A DNA stretch of 64,000 nucleotides, taken from Granulicella sp. dw_53. Lineage in GTDB: Bacteria > Acidobacteriota > Terriglobia > Terriglobales > Acidobacteriaceae. Made by a program: the position numbers and the translations under genes. The stretch is taken from positions 640,413-704,412 of the forward strand of contig NZ_JAAVUR010000001.1 of NCBI RefSeq assembly GCF_018449545.1. Direction: 5' to 3'. Under the pieces are notes generated by a model, which was not told the origin of the DNA, searched no databases, and was given only the letters and a program-made list of their open reading frames with translations. Of this stretch, positions 8,897-18,286 are shown one piece after another (position 1 is the first letter of the stretch; every line of letters starts with the position of its first letter).

Positions 8897-9178
8897 TTAC
8901 TTTGATTGCTGACTTATGATGGCGTCGGCAACTTTCTCTGGATCGATCTGATATTGGCCTGCATCGAGTGCCTGTCTGATCGCATCTACCTTACCTTGCT
9001 GCGTATCGGGTGTCTTCAGCGCCTGGGTAACGAGTGCCTGGACGGAGGCACTGTCCGCATTCAATGTGGCTCGATCCGTGGTTGTCCTCGGAGTCGCCAC
9101 AACGTCACTGGAGATTTGCTTCGAACTTCGTTCGGTGACCGCCTGAACTGAAGCCACATCATTCAATTGAATCTTCAT
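8897..9178 (-). CDS. FlgM-like anti-sigma-28 factor (orphan)
   Basis: 93-residue protein. The C-terminal half matches the FlgM consensus: KVDAIRQALDAGQYQIDPEKVADAIIS, the sigma-28-binding helices. The N-terminal half is Ser/Thr-rich and probably disordered, as in FlgM, and the length is typical. FlgM holds the flagellar sigma factor FliA inactive until hook completion. No flagellar gene is present in the window, so either flagellar genes lie elsewhere or this protein controls another sigma factor. A perfect dyad lies about 90 nt upstream. Confidence 0.75.
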   Translation of the reverse strand: MKIQLNDVASVQAVTERSSKQISSDVVATPRTTTDRATLNADSASVQALVTQALKTPDTQQGKVDAIRQALDAGQYQIDPEKVADAIISQQSK

Positions 9179-9269
9179 TCAAAACCTCCTGTCTCCACGG
9201 TACGCTTATCGGCAGCGACAACAAAGATCTTAGCCCGCGAGACAAATATCTGAAAAAAAGAGCATGAAC

Positions 9270-9297
9270 AATTCTTCCAGTGTTCGATGGAAGAATT
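9270..9297. promoter_or_regulatory. 10-bp perfect dyad in the flgM / beta-propeller divergent region
   Basis: Inverted repeat AATTCTTCCA-N8-TGGAAGAATT in the ~270-nt region between the minus-strand flgM-like gene and the plus-strand beta-propeller gene. The position between divergent starts suggests an operator; on the minus strand it could also be an RNA hairpin followed by a U-rich stretch. Confidence 0.45.
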
Positions 9298-9449
9298 CCC
9301 AGCGTGTTGAGATGCGTGCCCTTACCTACCAGGCTTTCACACTTAAGAAATGAATCTCCATCCAGTCGAAACGACTCTAGATATTCGATAGCGATCAGTG
9401 ACAATCGTCCGGAAGCGGAATAAAAAATGCCTGTAAGGGTTTAGCGGCT

Positions 9450-10589
9450 ATGCGGAAAAATAATTCTGATAGCAAAGATGTCCTGGTCTCAGGACGAATC
9501 ATTACTCCGCACGGGGTGCTTCTGGGAGCTTTGCTGATACTTAGTTCGCTGACCCAGTCGAAGCCGCTATTTGCCGCCTCGCATCGTGTCACGAATAATC
9601 ACAACGCGATTTCAAAGACTATGCGGCGTGGAGAGACCGTTCTTGTCGTACAGGAGGGCCCCGGAAAAGTTGTTATATTCTCCGCGTTCAATCCTTCCCA
9701 GAGTAAGACGGTTGACGTGGGCGAAAAACCGCACGAGATCGAACTGACCGAAGATGGCGAAACAGCCTTTGTCTCCAACTTCGGTCTCCTCGACGCCAAT
9801 CATCGCGTCGGGACCCCTGGAACGACGATCTCTGTCCTGGACATAAAAGGGGGTGTCGAACGGACCAGATTTCATCTTCCTGAGGGTCTGACCGCCCCGC
9901 ACGGATTGAAACTCCGTCCGCCGGCTTATCAGGAACTTTTTACCAATACAGAAGAAGGCAAAGAAGAGATGATCGTCTTCGAGGCAAACTCGGGAGCGGT
10001 CCGCCGGCACTTTGCTCTTCCCCACGGGGTGCACAACTTTATCTTCAACGCGGATGGAACGGCCTTGTTCGCCTTTGCGACGACGAGCGAGATCTTTCGC
10101 ATCGATCCGGACCACGGCACGGTTACGGCTACAGCGAAACTATCCTCTCCTCGTGGTTTTACCTGGACGGCTGACCAGCGCCAACTCATCGTTGGCTGTC
10201 TCAATGAGTTGGTTCTCCTCGATCCCGAGACCTTGTCCGTCATCCACCGCTTCGGCGATCTTGGCGGTGGACAGATCTTCTACCCAGCCGTGACGTTGGA
10301 CGGACGGTGGATCCTCGCTCCTGCGCTCCTGGATGGTGTTGTCCTGATGGTTAATGCAATCACGGGAGCTGTAGAGCATCGCATTGAGACGGGCAGTCCC
10401 CTTCAAATCATTCCGGATGGAAGACGGGCCTGGGTGTCGAACGTTCGTGTCCCCGCCAGCATGTTGAAGCCAAATGCTAAACCCGCGAATGGCGGAGTCG
10501 TCCTGATCGATCTCAATACCTTTTCCATGATGCCTATCGGCGAAATACCCGACAACCATGGAATTGCGGTCACGATGCAACGGAATTGA
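9450..10589 (+). CDS. exported YncE-like beta-propeller protein
   Basis: 379 residues. The N-terminus carries a basic start and hydrophobic segment (GVLLGALLILSSLTQS), probably a signal peptide ending near FAAS. The rest consists of repeated beta-propeller blades of the YVTN/YncE type (VDVGEKPHEIELTEDGETAF; HGVHNFIFNADGTALFAF; RGFTWTADQRQLIVG; YPAVTLDGRWILAP). Such propellers bind ligands or proteins in the periplasm; no catalytic motif is visible. AAGGG lies about 10 nt upstream of the ATG. It stands alone, divergent from flgM. Confidence 0.75.
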   Translation: MRKNNSDSKDVLVSGRIITPHGVLLGALLILSSLTQSKPLFAASHRVTNNHNAISKTMRRGETVLVVQEGPGKVVIFSAFNPSQSKTVDVGEKPHEIELTEDGETAFVSNFGLLDANHRVGTPGTTISVLDIKGGVERTRFHLPEGLTAPHGLKLRPPAYQELFTNTEEGKEEMIVFEANSGAVRRHFALPHGVHNFIFNADGTALFAFATTSEIFRIDPDHGTVTATAKLSSPRGFTWTADQRQLIVGCLNELVLLDPETLSVIHRFGDLGGGQIFYPAVTLDGRWILAPALLDGVVLMVNAITGAVEHRIETGSPLQIIPDGRRAWVSNVRVPASMLKPNAKPANGGVVLIDLNTFSMMPIGEIPDNHGIAVTMQRN

Positions 10590-10895
10590 GAGATAGCCGG
10601 ACTTTCACTAGAACGGTCCGGGACCGTCTTCCATGGTTGTCACTTTATTCGGTTCCGCAATCTGGCACATTTGGTAATAAGTCAGAATGCCCAGATAATT
10701 GACTGGGAATATTTTCGACGAAGAAGTGTTGTTGAAGAGGCAAATACAAATCTTCTACTGCTGACGATGCGAGCGATGCCTTCGGTCGCGCGGCATTTAG
10801 GCATTTAGCAGTTGTTAGATATATTTTGAATTTCGGGAAAGGTGGCAAGCGGGCAAGCTGATTCGCATATGCCGCGGCCGTCACGGATGATTACG
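10590..10895. other. intergenic region, ~300 nt
   Basis: Non-coding gap between the beta-propeller gene and the TPR protein. It holds a short palindrome (ACGGTCC-G-GGACCGT at 10613-10627) just after the stop codon, possibly a weak terminator, and an 8-bp tandem duplication GGCATTTA near 10792-10807. No RNA gene recognised. Confidence 0.5.
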
Positions 10896-12626
10896 ATGAA
10901 GTACTTCCTTCGCACGTTCTTTGGTTTTGCTCTCGCAACCTATTCGACAGCTCTTCTGGGGCAGCATCATCACCACGGAGCAGAGGGCGGAGATCCCAAC
11001 GCCGCGGTTGAGAAGTTCGGTTCCATCCACATGCCCATCTCGTGCACTGCCTCTGTGCAGGCTCCCTTTGAGCGCGGAGTCGCCCTTCTCCACTCGTTCT
11101 GGTACGAAGAGGCTGAAAAGCAGTTTCAAGCTGTAGCTATCGCCGACTCGAAGTGCGCTATGGCGGAGTGGGGACTTGCCATGGCCCAGTATCGACCCTT
11201 CTGGGATGGGATGCCGGAGGATCGCCGCAAGATCGGTATAGTCGACATCGATAAGGCCACTGCACTGAACGCCAAGACGGATCGCGAGCGACGCTACATT
11301 GCAGCTCTCAGCGCCTATATGCACGCCGATCCATCTCAGAACGAGAAGGCGGTACATGCCTATGCAAGTGCGATGGGTGCTCTGCACAATGCATATCCCG
11401 ACGATGTTGAAGGCACAGCATTTTATGGCCTCGCACTCGCAGCCAGTATCGGAACGCAGGACCCGGTCGGCGATGCCCGCAAGGCGCTCGCTGTCCTCGA
11501 ACCTGGCTTCCAGGCGCATCCCGACCATCCAGGCTTCGCGCATTACATCATTCATACTTGCGACAGTCCCCAGCTCGCCCGCGAAGCTCTTCCCGCAGCC
11601 GAACGGTATGCTGCCATCGCGCCTTCCTCGGCTCATGCACTCCATATGCCAGGACATATCTTTGCCCGCCTTGGCATGTGGCAGGAAGACATTGACTCGG
11701 ATGAAGCGTCTGTGCGGGCCTCCGAACTCGCAGAGAAAAATCATCAGGCTGGCGTGACACACGAACTCCACGCATATGAGTTTCTTCTGTACGCCTATCT
11801 TCAGCAGGGCGATGACGCCAACGCCAAGCGGATCCTCGACATCGCCGAACCGATGGCCGCTCATCTGCGTTCTATGCCCGATCTTGCAAACGACGGGATG
11901 GCTCACTATCTGACCTACGCGCAGGTTGAGTTCCCTAGCATCTACTACCTGGAGATGCATGATTGGAAGGCTGTTCTATCTATTCCAGAGCCGCCGAACT
12001 CCATTCCTTCTGCGAAGTACTTCCGCTTCTGGGCACAGGCCATTGCCGCAGGCCGTCTTCGTGATGCTGATGCCGCCGATAAAGCAGCAGCGGCAGCCGG
12101 ACAGATTGCAGCAGAAGCTGAAAAGGAAGGTAGCCCCATCGGTGCAGAGATCGCCACAACTCAGGCCACGATTAAAGCCTGGCAGAGCTTCGCTCACAAG
12201 CAGGACGAGCAAGCCCTCCAACAGATCGCCGCCGCTGCCGATATTCAGGACCGCGTCGGACAGGCAGAGGTGGACATCCCTGCACGCGAGATGTATGCAG
12301 ATATGCTGTTCATCGACAATCGTCCTGTCGAAGCTCTTGAACAATATCGTACAGCTCTGAAATTAAGTCCGAATCGTTTCAACGCTCTCTACAACGCTGG
12401 CCGCGCGGCGGAGGCCGCAGGTAAGCCTGAAGAAGCTCTCAACTACTTCACACAGCTTATGAAGGTTACAGGTGGTGGTGAACGTACACAGCGTCCCGAG
12501 GTCTTCACCGCCAAAAGCTTCCTCCATAAGGAGCAGGCCGATGGCTCGTCTACTCCCATGGTTCCTGCTGAACAAATAAGTACCCGTGCGATCAACCTAG
12601 TTTCTGCGCAAGCGTATCACTTCTAG
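10896..12626 (+). CDS. exported TPR-repeat protein
   Basis: About 576 residues from the ATG at 10896, the start that places a clean signal peptide first (FLRTFFGFALATYSTALLG); in-frame starts exist up to 10842. The mature N-terminus has a run of four His (GQHHHHGAEGG). TPR-like helices occur around residues 70-110 (ERGVALLHSFWYEEAEKQF; AEWGLAMAQYRPFW) and near the C-terminus (PVEALEQYRTALKLSPNRF; EALNYFTQLMKV). These scaffolds bind proteins; the partner is unknown. The 3' end overlaps the convergent glycosyltransferase gene by 35 bp. Confidence 0.75.
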   Translation: MKYFLRTFFGFALATYSTALLGQHHHHGAEGGDPNAAVEKFGSIHMPISCTASVQAPFERGVALLHSFWYEEAEKQFQAVAIADSKCAMAEWGLAMAQYRPFWDGMPEDRRKIGIVDIDKATALNAKTDRERRYIAALSAYMHADPSQNEKAVHAYASAMGALHNAYPDDVEGTAFYGLALAASIGTQDPVGDARKALAVLEPGFQAHPDHPGFAHYIIHTCDSPQLAREALPAAERYAAIAPSSAHALHMPGHIFARLGMWQEDIDSDEASVRASELAEKNHQAGVTHELHAYEFLLYAYLQQGDDANAKRILDIAEPMAAHLRSMPDLANDGMAHYLTYAQVEFPSIYYLEMHDWKAVLSIPEPPNSIPSAKYFRFWAQAIAAGRLRDADAADKAAAAAGQIAAEAEKEGSPIGAEIATTQATIKAWQSFAHKQDEQALQQIAAAADIQDRVGQAEVDIPAREMYADMLFIDNRPVEALEQYRTALKLSPNRFNALYNAGRAAEAAGKPEEALNYFTQLMKVTGGGERTQRPEVFTAKSFLHKEQADGSSTPMVPAEQISTRAINLVSAQAYHF

Positions 12627-13785
12627 AACAGTCGACGTCTGTAGAGGCTGGATAGACCGCATCGCGTACGGCGCGTGCTCGCTGCTCCCATGTGCCCTGC
12701 TTGCTTGCCTCCCAACGTGCGGTCTCATATCCGTCGGAAAAGTCCTTTGAATATAAATATAGAAGAGCAGACTTCATCTCCTCAGCAGTATCTACCAGAG
12801 TTACCAAAGGAACTTTTTCGAGCAACTCAGCGAATCCACGAGTTGCAATCATAGGCCTGCCTGCTGAGAGATGTTCATAGAACCGGGTCGAGCTACCAGA
12901 GTATGTCGGCTCTTTTTTCCTGTAAGGAAGCACCGCGACATCCACACATCGCGCATACGCTTGAAGCTCACCATACTGCTTCATTCCCACAAATCGGCCC
13001 TGCTTTTGAACCCACTCGCGTGCCGCGTCCTGCTTTCGATCGACAATAGTTCGGGTGGTCGGCCCAACGAAGAGCCAGGAGAAATTGGGAGTTTGCTTGA
13101 TTGCTTCGGCGATCAAGATCCAATCCATGTTGCCAGATAGATCACCTAACACACCAGCTATGGGCCTGGGCAGATCTAGGACATCTTCCGGAAGCTGCCC
13201 CGGAACGAACCGCGGGCTCGCAGCTACATTGCTCTCTCTCGTCGCATTAGGAATGATTGTGATCTTGTCCGCACTGCAGCCTGCCTCGTTCACGAGGTAC
13301 TCTGCGATACGTCTTGAGTTTGGACATACCACTCTAGCTACCCTGCACATGCGAACGTCCAGAGCAAGAATCTGCTCCGGATTCATACCTTCATAGGCGA
13401 AGGTTAAATCGGTCACGTAATAAATTACAGGTCCAGGCCACCTTTCGGCCACCGGCGCATAAAAAGGCGTGGAACAAATCAGGGGTGATTCCTCAGGCGA
13501 AGCTGTCTCCGCAAGCAGACGATGGATCAATGACTCTTCGAATGGAAAGAGCCAACTGATCGGCCACTTTGCATATCCTCGTTGTAGAGGAAATTCCAAA
13601 GTCTGTAATTCTGGATTGGTTAGTCTGATGTGTCTCTGCCAAGTCTGGAATAAACCCAAAGATTCTATCTTTGGGGACCAACAAACAATGTCTTCCAACT
13701 TACTAAGTGCATAAGCAAATTCCTTCATCCAGATACTGCCGACATCGAGAACCTGCCACCGTCTATTTTTCGCCAGAAGTTCCAT
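12592..13785 (-). CDS. glycosyltransferase (GT4-like, exopolysaccharide locus)
   Basis: 397 residues. A GT-B-like protein: mid-protein VIYYVTDLTFAYEGM and RVVCPNSRRIAEYLVNEAG lead to the acceptor/donor cleft, FSWLFVGPT and RFVGMKQYGELQAYARCVDV sit in the C-terminal Rossmann domain, and the nucleotide-sugar segment is SGSSTRFYEHLSAGRPMIAT. It probably transfers a sugar during polysaccharide assembly. The start at 13785 has GAGG 4 nt upstream; the longer frame to 13836 has no site. It points away from the main exopolysaccharide operon and shares the AT-rich divergent region with the XRE regulator. Confidence 0.8.
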   Translation of the reverse strand: MELLAKNRRWQVLDVGSIWMKEFAYALSKLEDIVCWSPKIESLGLFQTWQRHIRLTNPELQTLEFPLQRGYAKWPISWLFPFEESLIHRLLAETASPEESPLICSTPFYAPVAERWPGPVIYYVTDLTFAYEGMNPEQILALDVRMCRVARVVCPNSRRIAEYLVNEAGCSADKITIIPNATRESNVAASPRFVPGQLPEDVLDLPRPIAGVLGDLSGNMDWILIAEAIKQTPNFSWLFVGPTTRTIVDRKQDAAREWVQKQGRFVGMKQYGELQAYARCVDVAVLPYRKKEPTYSGSSTRFYEHLSAGRPMIATRGFAELLEKVPLVTLVDTAEEMKSALLYLYSKDFSDGYETARWEASKQGTWEQRARAVRDAVYPASTDVDCSRSDTLAQKLG

Positions 13786-14259
13786 CTTTCCTCGCTGATC
13801 TAGTTTCGAGGTTAAACCCGCATTCATCTTAAACAAATAGCACTATGCACACATTTGCATTCGATATGACCATTTCCTTTCACATGCTTATTCCTCGGAT
13901 AAATCGATCATTTGACCTATGTTCCTATGATGCCACTCTCGCAGTAAATAGCCTTATTCCAGTCAGCGCATGCCATTCCATAAGCGTTTGTGTGGCGCCC
14001 TTACTACTTATTGGTATAGATTCAAGATCTATCTAACGTCGCTCTTGGACAACAGATGAATTTATCTATTTATTTAGAGTTTATTCTTTGAATTCTGGGA
14101 CAGAAAATGAAGAAATTTTTCTGCATAAGGTCCCTCTTAAGACCTGTCTCCGATGCGTGAATGCGGACGACTGCTCATCTCGTAATAACTTAGTCGGCAT
14201 AAAATTGCGGACTGAGAATAGACGGATTTAGAACGGCACGACTTCTTTGGGGATCGGAT
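13786..14259. other. AT-rich divergent intergenic region
   Basis: About 470 nt between the minus-strand glycosyltransferase and the plus-strand XRE regulator. It is clearly more AT-rich than the rest of the window and presumably holds both promoters. A 63-codon frame inside it has no ribosome-binding site or recognisable product. No RNA gene seen. Confidence 0.5.
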
Positions 14260-14667
14260 ATGCCAATGGGAACTCTATTTCTAAACTCATCAGCAAACCA
14301 ATTATCTATCGGCCGGCAAATTGATCCACAGAGCAGACAGGCTGTGGGCGAATCGACTCCGGGCTTTTCAACAATAAACTCCAATGCCTCGCTTATACCG
14401 GCGAATAATATGGCTTACTCCATTCGAGCTAGGCATCAAACGATCTCAGCGAATGGAGATAATGTAAACGTAAGGTTTGGTAAACGCTTGCGTGAGCTTC
14501 GAGCCAGATGTGAATTTACCCAACTGGATGTAGCGAGGAAGTTCGGAATCGATCGTAGTTTTATTAGCGATGTTGAGCGTGGAAAGAAATCGATATCACT
14601 TCCGTTGCTAGAGGTAATAGCGCTTGGATTCGAGATTAGCCTTTCTGAACTCTTTAAAGATTTGTGA
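14260..14667 (+). CDS. XRE-family helix-turn-helix regulator
   Basis: 135 residues. The C-terminal ~65 residues are a Cro/CI-type helix-turn-helix (RFGKRLRELRARCEFTQLDV, then ARKFGIDRSFISDVERGKKS, ending SLSELFKDL). The first ~65 residues are poorly conserved and Ser/Asn-rich; an internal ATG at 14410 would leave little more than the DNA-binding domain. It lies immediately upstream of the polysaccharide operon on the same strand, and perfect dyads follow its stop, so it is probably the local regulator. No effector domain is visible. Confidence 0.8.
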   Translation: MPMGTLFLNSSANQLSIGRQIDPQSRQAVGESTPGFSTINSNASLIPANNMAYSIRARHQTISANGDNVNVRFGKRLRELRARCEFTQLDVARKFGIDRSFISDVERGKKSISLPLLEVIALGFEISLSELFKDL

Positions 14668-14732
14668 GCATTCAGATGCACGCACCCGGCCAATCCATCC
14701 TACTTCACTTAGTATTTTATTTATTCACTTTG

Positions 14733-14757
14733 TTAGTAATCTAACTATCGTTACTAA
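14733..14757. promoter_or_regulatory. candidate operator TTAGTAA-N11-TTACTAA
   Basis: Perfect 7-bp dyad with an 11-nt spacer, 66 nt after the XRE gene stop and about 130 nt before the Wza-like start. Arm length and one-turn spacing suit a dimeric XRE repressor. Binding is inferred. Confidence 0.5.
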
Positions 14758-14772
14758 TAATGAAAATAGTTG

Positions 14773-14799
14773 TTACCTAAAATTAAGATCATAAGGTAA
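14773..14799. promoter_or_regulatory. second inverted repeat in the EPS leader (TTACCT-N15-AGGTAA)
   Basis: 6-bp perfect arms in the same AT-rich leader, 15 nt downstream of the first dyad. It could be a second operator or a promoter element; weaker than the first dyad. Confidence 0.3.
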
Positions 14800-14888
14800 A
14801 CAAAACTAATATCGTCGACTGACTACATTTTATCCAAGGAGATTGCAAAGGGATGTAAAGTACGTTTCAGAAGGCTCGGTCAACTACC

Positions 14889-15908
14889 ATGAGATCGCAC
14901 ATCATTACACGCTGCTTATTACTTCAAGTATCAGCTCTGTGCTTTGTCGGACATACGTCTCTGGCACTGCAAAGCGATGGAAGTAATACGGCTGGTAAAG
15001 CCGTTCGCGACGTTGATTTGAAGGCTAGCCTCAATCGCGGCCAAAATGTGCTCGGCCCTGGCGATCAACTGAGTATCCATGTAGCGGACCTTGATGAAAT
15101 TTCAGATAAGCCGATAAGGGTTGATCCAAATGGTGAGATCGACCTGTCTCTCATCGGGCGCATCCATGTAGCCGGCCTTACGCTTAGTCAATTCAAAACT
15201 GATCTAGCGGAACGTCTAAAAAAATACATCGACAATCCTCAAATCACAATCAACGTGACAGACAACCAAAGCCGTCCTGTCTCTGTGATTGGGGAAGTTA
15301 ATGCTCCAGGGGTACACCAACTACCAGGCCCCCTGAATCTGATCGAAGTTATTTCGCTGGCTGGTGGAGTTAAAAACGATGCCGGCTCCAAGGTGATCGT
15401 TACACGCCAAATGCGTTGGGGGCCCCTACCGCTCCCAAACACTGCTCAAGATGCGACCGGCGCATTCACCACGGCGACTCTGTCCCTCGACAATCTCTTA
15501 TCGTCAAAAACCCCAGCGGATAATATTTCAATCCAGCCGAATGATGTGATCTCCATTCCCAGAGGCGATATCGTCTATGTCATCGGCAACGTTCGGCGCG
15601 CTGGCGGCTTCCCATTAGCCTCACACGAAAAAATGTCGTTGCTTCAAGCCCTCTCTTTGGCGGAAGGCTTGTCACCAAATGCAGCAATGAAGGATTCAAA
15701 AATCTTACGGCCTATACCAGGTAGTGACAACAAACCACAAGAAATACCGGTCGACGTAAAACAGATCTTTGCTGGGAAAGCGCCAGACGTTCCACTCTTC
15801 GCGAATGACATTTTGTTCATTCCGAATAGTGCTGCAAAGTCTGGTAGCCGCAGGGCGGCTGAGGCTGTGTTGCAGATGGCCACAGGCGTCGCAATTTACG
15901 CGAGATAG
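14889..15908 (+). CDS. polysaccharide export protein (Wza/OPX-like, SLBB domains)
   Basis: 339 residues with an N-terminal signal peptide. I read the polysaccharide-export domain (NVLGPGDQLSIHVADLDEIS; VDPNGEIDLSLIGRIHVAGL), then two SLBB domains (RPVSVIGEVNAPGVHQLPGP; DIVYVIGNVRRAGGFPLASH). Wza-type proteins form the outer-membrane exit channel for capsule or exopolysaccharide. There is no obvious lipobox, and the length is that of short OPX proteins lacking the C-terminal barrel helix of E. coli Wza. It is the first gene of the export operon, followed 35 nt later by the Wzc-like kinase. Confidence 0.9.
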   Translation: MRSHIITRCLLLQVSALCFVGHTSLALQSDGSNTAGKAVRDVDLKASLNRGQNVLGPGDQLSIHVADLDEISDKPIRVDPNGEIDLSLIGRIHVAGLTLSQFKTDLAERLKKYIDNPQITINVTDNQSRPVSVIGEVNAPGVHQLPGPLNLIEVISLAGGVKNDAGSKVIVTRQMRWGPLPLPNTAQDATGAFTTATLSLDNLLSSKTPADNISIQPNDVISIPRGDIVYVIGNVRRAGGFPLASHEKMSLLQALSLAEGLSPNAAMKDSKILRPIPGSDNKPQEIPVDVKQIFAGKAPDVPLFANDILFIPNSAAKSGSRRAAEAVLQMATGVAIYAR

Positions 15909-15943
15909 GAAGCTCTCGCATTTGTACCAAAGGAGGAGGACCG

Positions 15944-18286
15944 ATGAAATCCGTATCCGCCGAAGCTGGCATAGATAGGCGACCTCCTCCGTATAAATAT
16001 AGCGCTCTTATATCGCACACAACCAATCAGGAGTACTCGCCCAACTCCATACGACCAGAAGATGGGGATACTGGAAGCAGTCTGATGGTTGAATACTATC
16101 GGACCATAGTCCGATATCGTCGCCTCATCCTCACTATCGCGGTCTGTGGAGCAATTGCCGGAATATTTTCACATTTAACGACCCAGCCGATTTACCGCAC
16201 CCGCACGTCGCTCGATATTCAAAGCCTCAACGGCGACTTTATGAATATGAGATCGATTGATCCAACAGGAGCATCCTCAAGCGAAACAAATGTCCAAACG
16301 CAAATCAAGCTTTTACAAAGTGATTCGTTGATGGACCGTGTGCGTGCCAAGCTGACGAGTGAGGCGCATCAAGACTATATAGAGCGTACAGATCTCTTGT
16401 CGCAGACTCGCCGAACGCTGCATCTTAATGGATCTCAGCCAATTCCTTTTCCGGCACTTCTCGACGAAACGATCAAACTTGTAAAAGTTAAACCACTGGG
16501 TCTTACACGCCTGGTCGAAGTCTCGTGTGACTCATGGGATGCCGCCTTCGCAGCTCATTTTTGCAACACCCTTACGAGCGAGTTTCAGGCGCAAGACCTG
16601 GAAAGTCGCGGCTCAGAGGCAAAACGGACGAGCGATTGGCTAATGCGACAGGCGAGCGATATTCGTCAAAAGGCCGAGAATTCAGAACAACGGCTCATGA
16701 GCGAAACTGGCGGCAATGGCCTTATTTTGTCTCAGGAGAGTAATACGGTTGGTGAAGATCACCTACGTCAACTACAGGGGGAGTTAGTAAAGGCACAGGC
16801 GGATCGGATGGAAAAAGAAGCACAAGCAAGAGTAGCCGAGACCGCGGCTGTCGAATTAACTCCGACTGTAGTAAATGACGCGACCTACACCGCCGCACAG
16901 GCTAAATTGGCAGAACTTCGCAATCAAGTCGCGGCATTGATTCCTCCTCTGACCGAGGCAAACCCAAAGATCATCCATCTTCGTTCAGAGATACGGCAAG
17001 CGGAAGAGACTATCGCAAAGGCGGGAACCGACAGCGCTAAGCGTCTCCACAACGAGTACATGGCGGCAAAGCATCGGGAAGAACTGCTTACTCTTGCCTA
17101 TCATTCTCAAGAAGCAAGCGTCTCATCCGACCTTGAAAAAGGCTCGAAGGTCGCCCTCTTGCGGCGTGAGGTCGAATCGGAACAACAGCTCTACCAAACG
17201 TTGCTGCAGCGTGCAAAAGAGGCGGGCTTCGCATCAGCTATGCAAGCCTCGACGATTCGTATAGTAGACGAAGCACGCACGCCGCATCTACCTGTCTATC
17301 CGCAACACCTGACCACGACCGTCATTGGACTGATCTTAGGATCATTCAGTGGTTTGGCTATTGCCTTCTTCAAGGATCGGAATGTGAAGGTTCTCAGAAT
17401 GCCAGGTGATAGTGCCCAGCTTCTCCATATCCATGAACTTGGCGTTATCCCATCCCCAACAAGCGGTGGAAACATGATCTCCGCTCGGAGCGGCTCAAAT
17501 CGTATTGTTACTACAATCGATCTGTCATCAACTGTGACCAAATCCCGCCAGAAGAATGCTATGGAGGCAGTAGGTTGGAATGAGCAGTTTTCGCTTGTTG
17601 CGGAGGCTTATCGCAACACAACCCATTCTCTTCTACTTTCCGATTCCATTAAGGGCGCGCGCATTTATGTTATTTCCTCACCTGGAGCGAGTGAAGGTAA
17701 GACTACAGTAACTTCGAATCTTGGTATTGCTTTAAGTAAATCAAAACTTCGGGTTGTTTTGATTGATGGTGATCTACGTAAGCCAAGCCTTCACAAAGCT
17801 CTATCAGTCTCGAACGAAATTGGCCTCCGGGATGTCCTACGCGGGGAAGTGAATCTCTCTGATTCTTCACTTATGTCGTTCTGCAAGCCCACAGCGTTCC
17901 CGAAGCTGTCTGTTATTCCGTCTGGTAAAGGCCATGAAGAGGTGGTCGAACTATTGCATTCATCCAGATTAAGTGATCTGTTAGAACGTCTCACCCATGA
18001 ATTTGACGTGATCCTTGTGGATACTCCCCCTATGCTACATATGGCAGATGCTCGAATCATCGCCGGACATACAAACGGAGCGATCCTCATCCTCCGATCT
18101 GGAGTGACAAAACGTGATGAAGCGGTAACCGCACTCAGTCTCCTGAATCACGATCGAGTCCCCGTAGTGGGGACTGTTCTCAATGATTTTAATCCAACAA
18201 AAGAGGGCAAATCGAGTTACTACAGCTCTTATTACGCCTACAAACATAATGGTGAATCGGAAGATCATTTAGCGGTGAGTTCATGA
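15944..18286 (+). CDS. polysaccharide co-polymerase / tyrosine autokinase (Wzc-like)
   Basis: 780 residues. Wzz-like chain-length domain with TM1 near residues 60-80 and TM2 near 450-470, separated by a long periplasmic coiled-coil region, then a cytoplasmic BY-kinase domain: Walker A SPGASEGKTTV (about 579), Walker A' LIDGDLRKP (about 607), Walker B ILVDTPP (about 689). The C-terminal tail has a Tyr cluster (SSYYSSYYAY, about 759-769) for autophosphorylation. It controls polymerisation and export with the Wza- and Wzy-like proteins. A strong AAGGAGG precedes the ATG. The stop overlaps the flippase start (ATGA). Confidence 0.92.
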   Translation: MKSVSAEAGIDRRPPPYKYSALISHTTNQEYSPNSIRPEDGDTGSSLMVEYYRTIVRYRRLILTIAVCGAIAGIFSHLTTQPIYRTRTSLDIQSLNGDFMNMRSIDPTGASSSETNVQTQIKLLQSDSLMDRVRAKLTSEAHQDYIERTDLLSQTRRTLHLNGSQPIPFPALLDETIKLVKVKPLGLTRLVEVSCDSWDAAFAAHFCNTLTSEFQAQDLESRGSEAKRTSDWLMRQASDIRQKAENSEQRLMSETGGNGLILSQESNTVGEDHLRQLQGELVKAQADRMEKEAQARVAETAAVELTPTVVNDATYTAAQAKLAELRNQVAALIPPLTEANPKIIHLRSEIRQAEETIAKAGTDSAKRLHNEYMAAKHREELLTLAYHSQEASVSSDLEKGSKVALLRREVESEQQLYQTLLQRAKEAGFASAMQASTIRIVDEARTPHLPVYPQHLTTTVIGLILGSFSGLAIAFFKDRNVKVLRMPGDSAQLLHIHELGVIPSPTSGGNMISARSGSNRIVTTIDLSSTVTKSRQKNAMEAVGWNEQFSLVAEAYRNTTHSLLLSDSIKGARIYVISSPGASEGKTTVTSNLGIALSKSKLRVVLIDGDLRKPSLHKALSVSNEIGLRDVLRGEVNLSDSSLMSFCKPTAFPKLSVIPSGKGHEEVVELLHSSRLSDLLERLTHEFDVILVDTPPMLHMADARIIAGHTNGAILILRSGVTKRDEAVTALSLLNHDRVPVVGTVLNDFNPTKEGKSSYYSSYYAYKHNGESEDHLAVSS

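Noticed and set aside
10881..11960. 359-codon minus-strand open frame
   Set aside because: Antisense to the exported TPR protein, which has a signal peptide and repeat structure; the antisense product has neither.
13845..14036. 63-codon plus-strand frame in the AT-rich divergent region
   Set aside because: No ribosome-binding site and no recognisable product; likely chance frame in promoter DNA.
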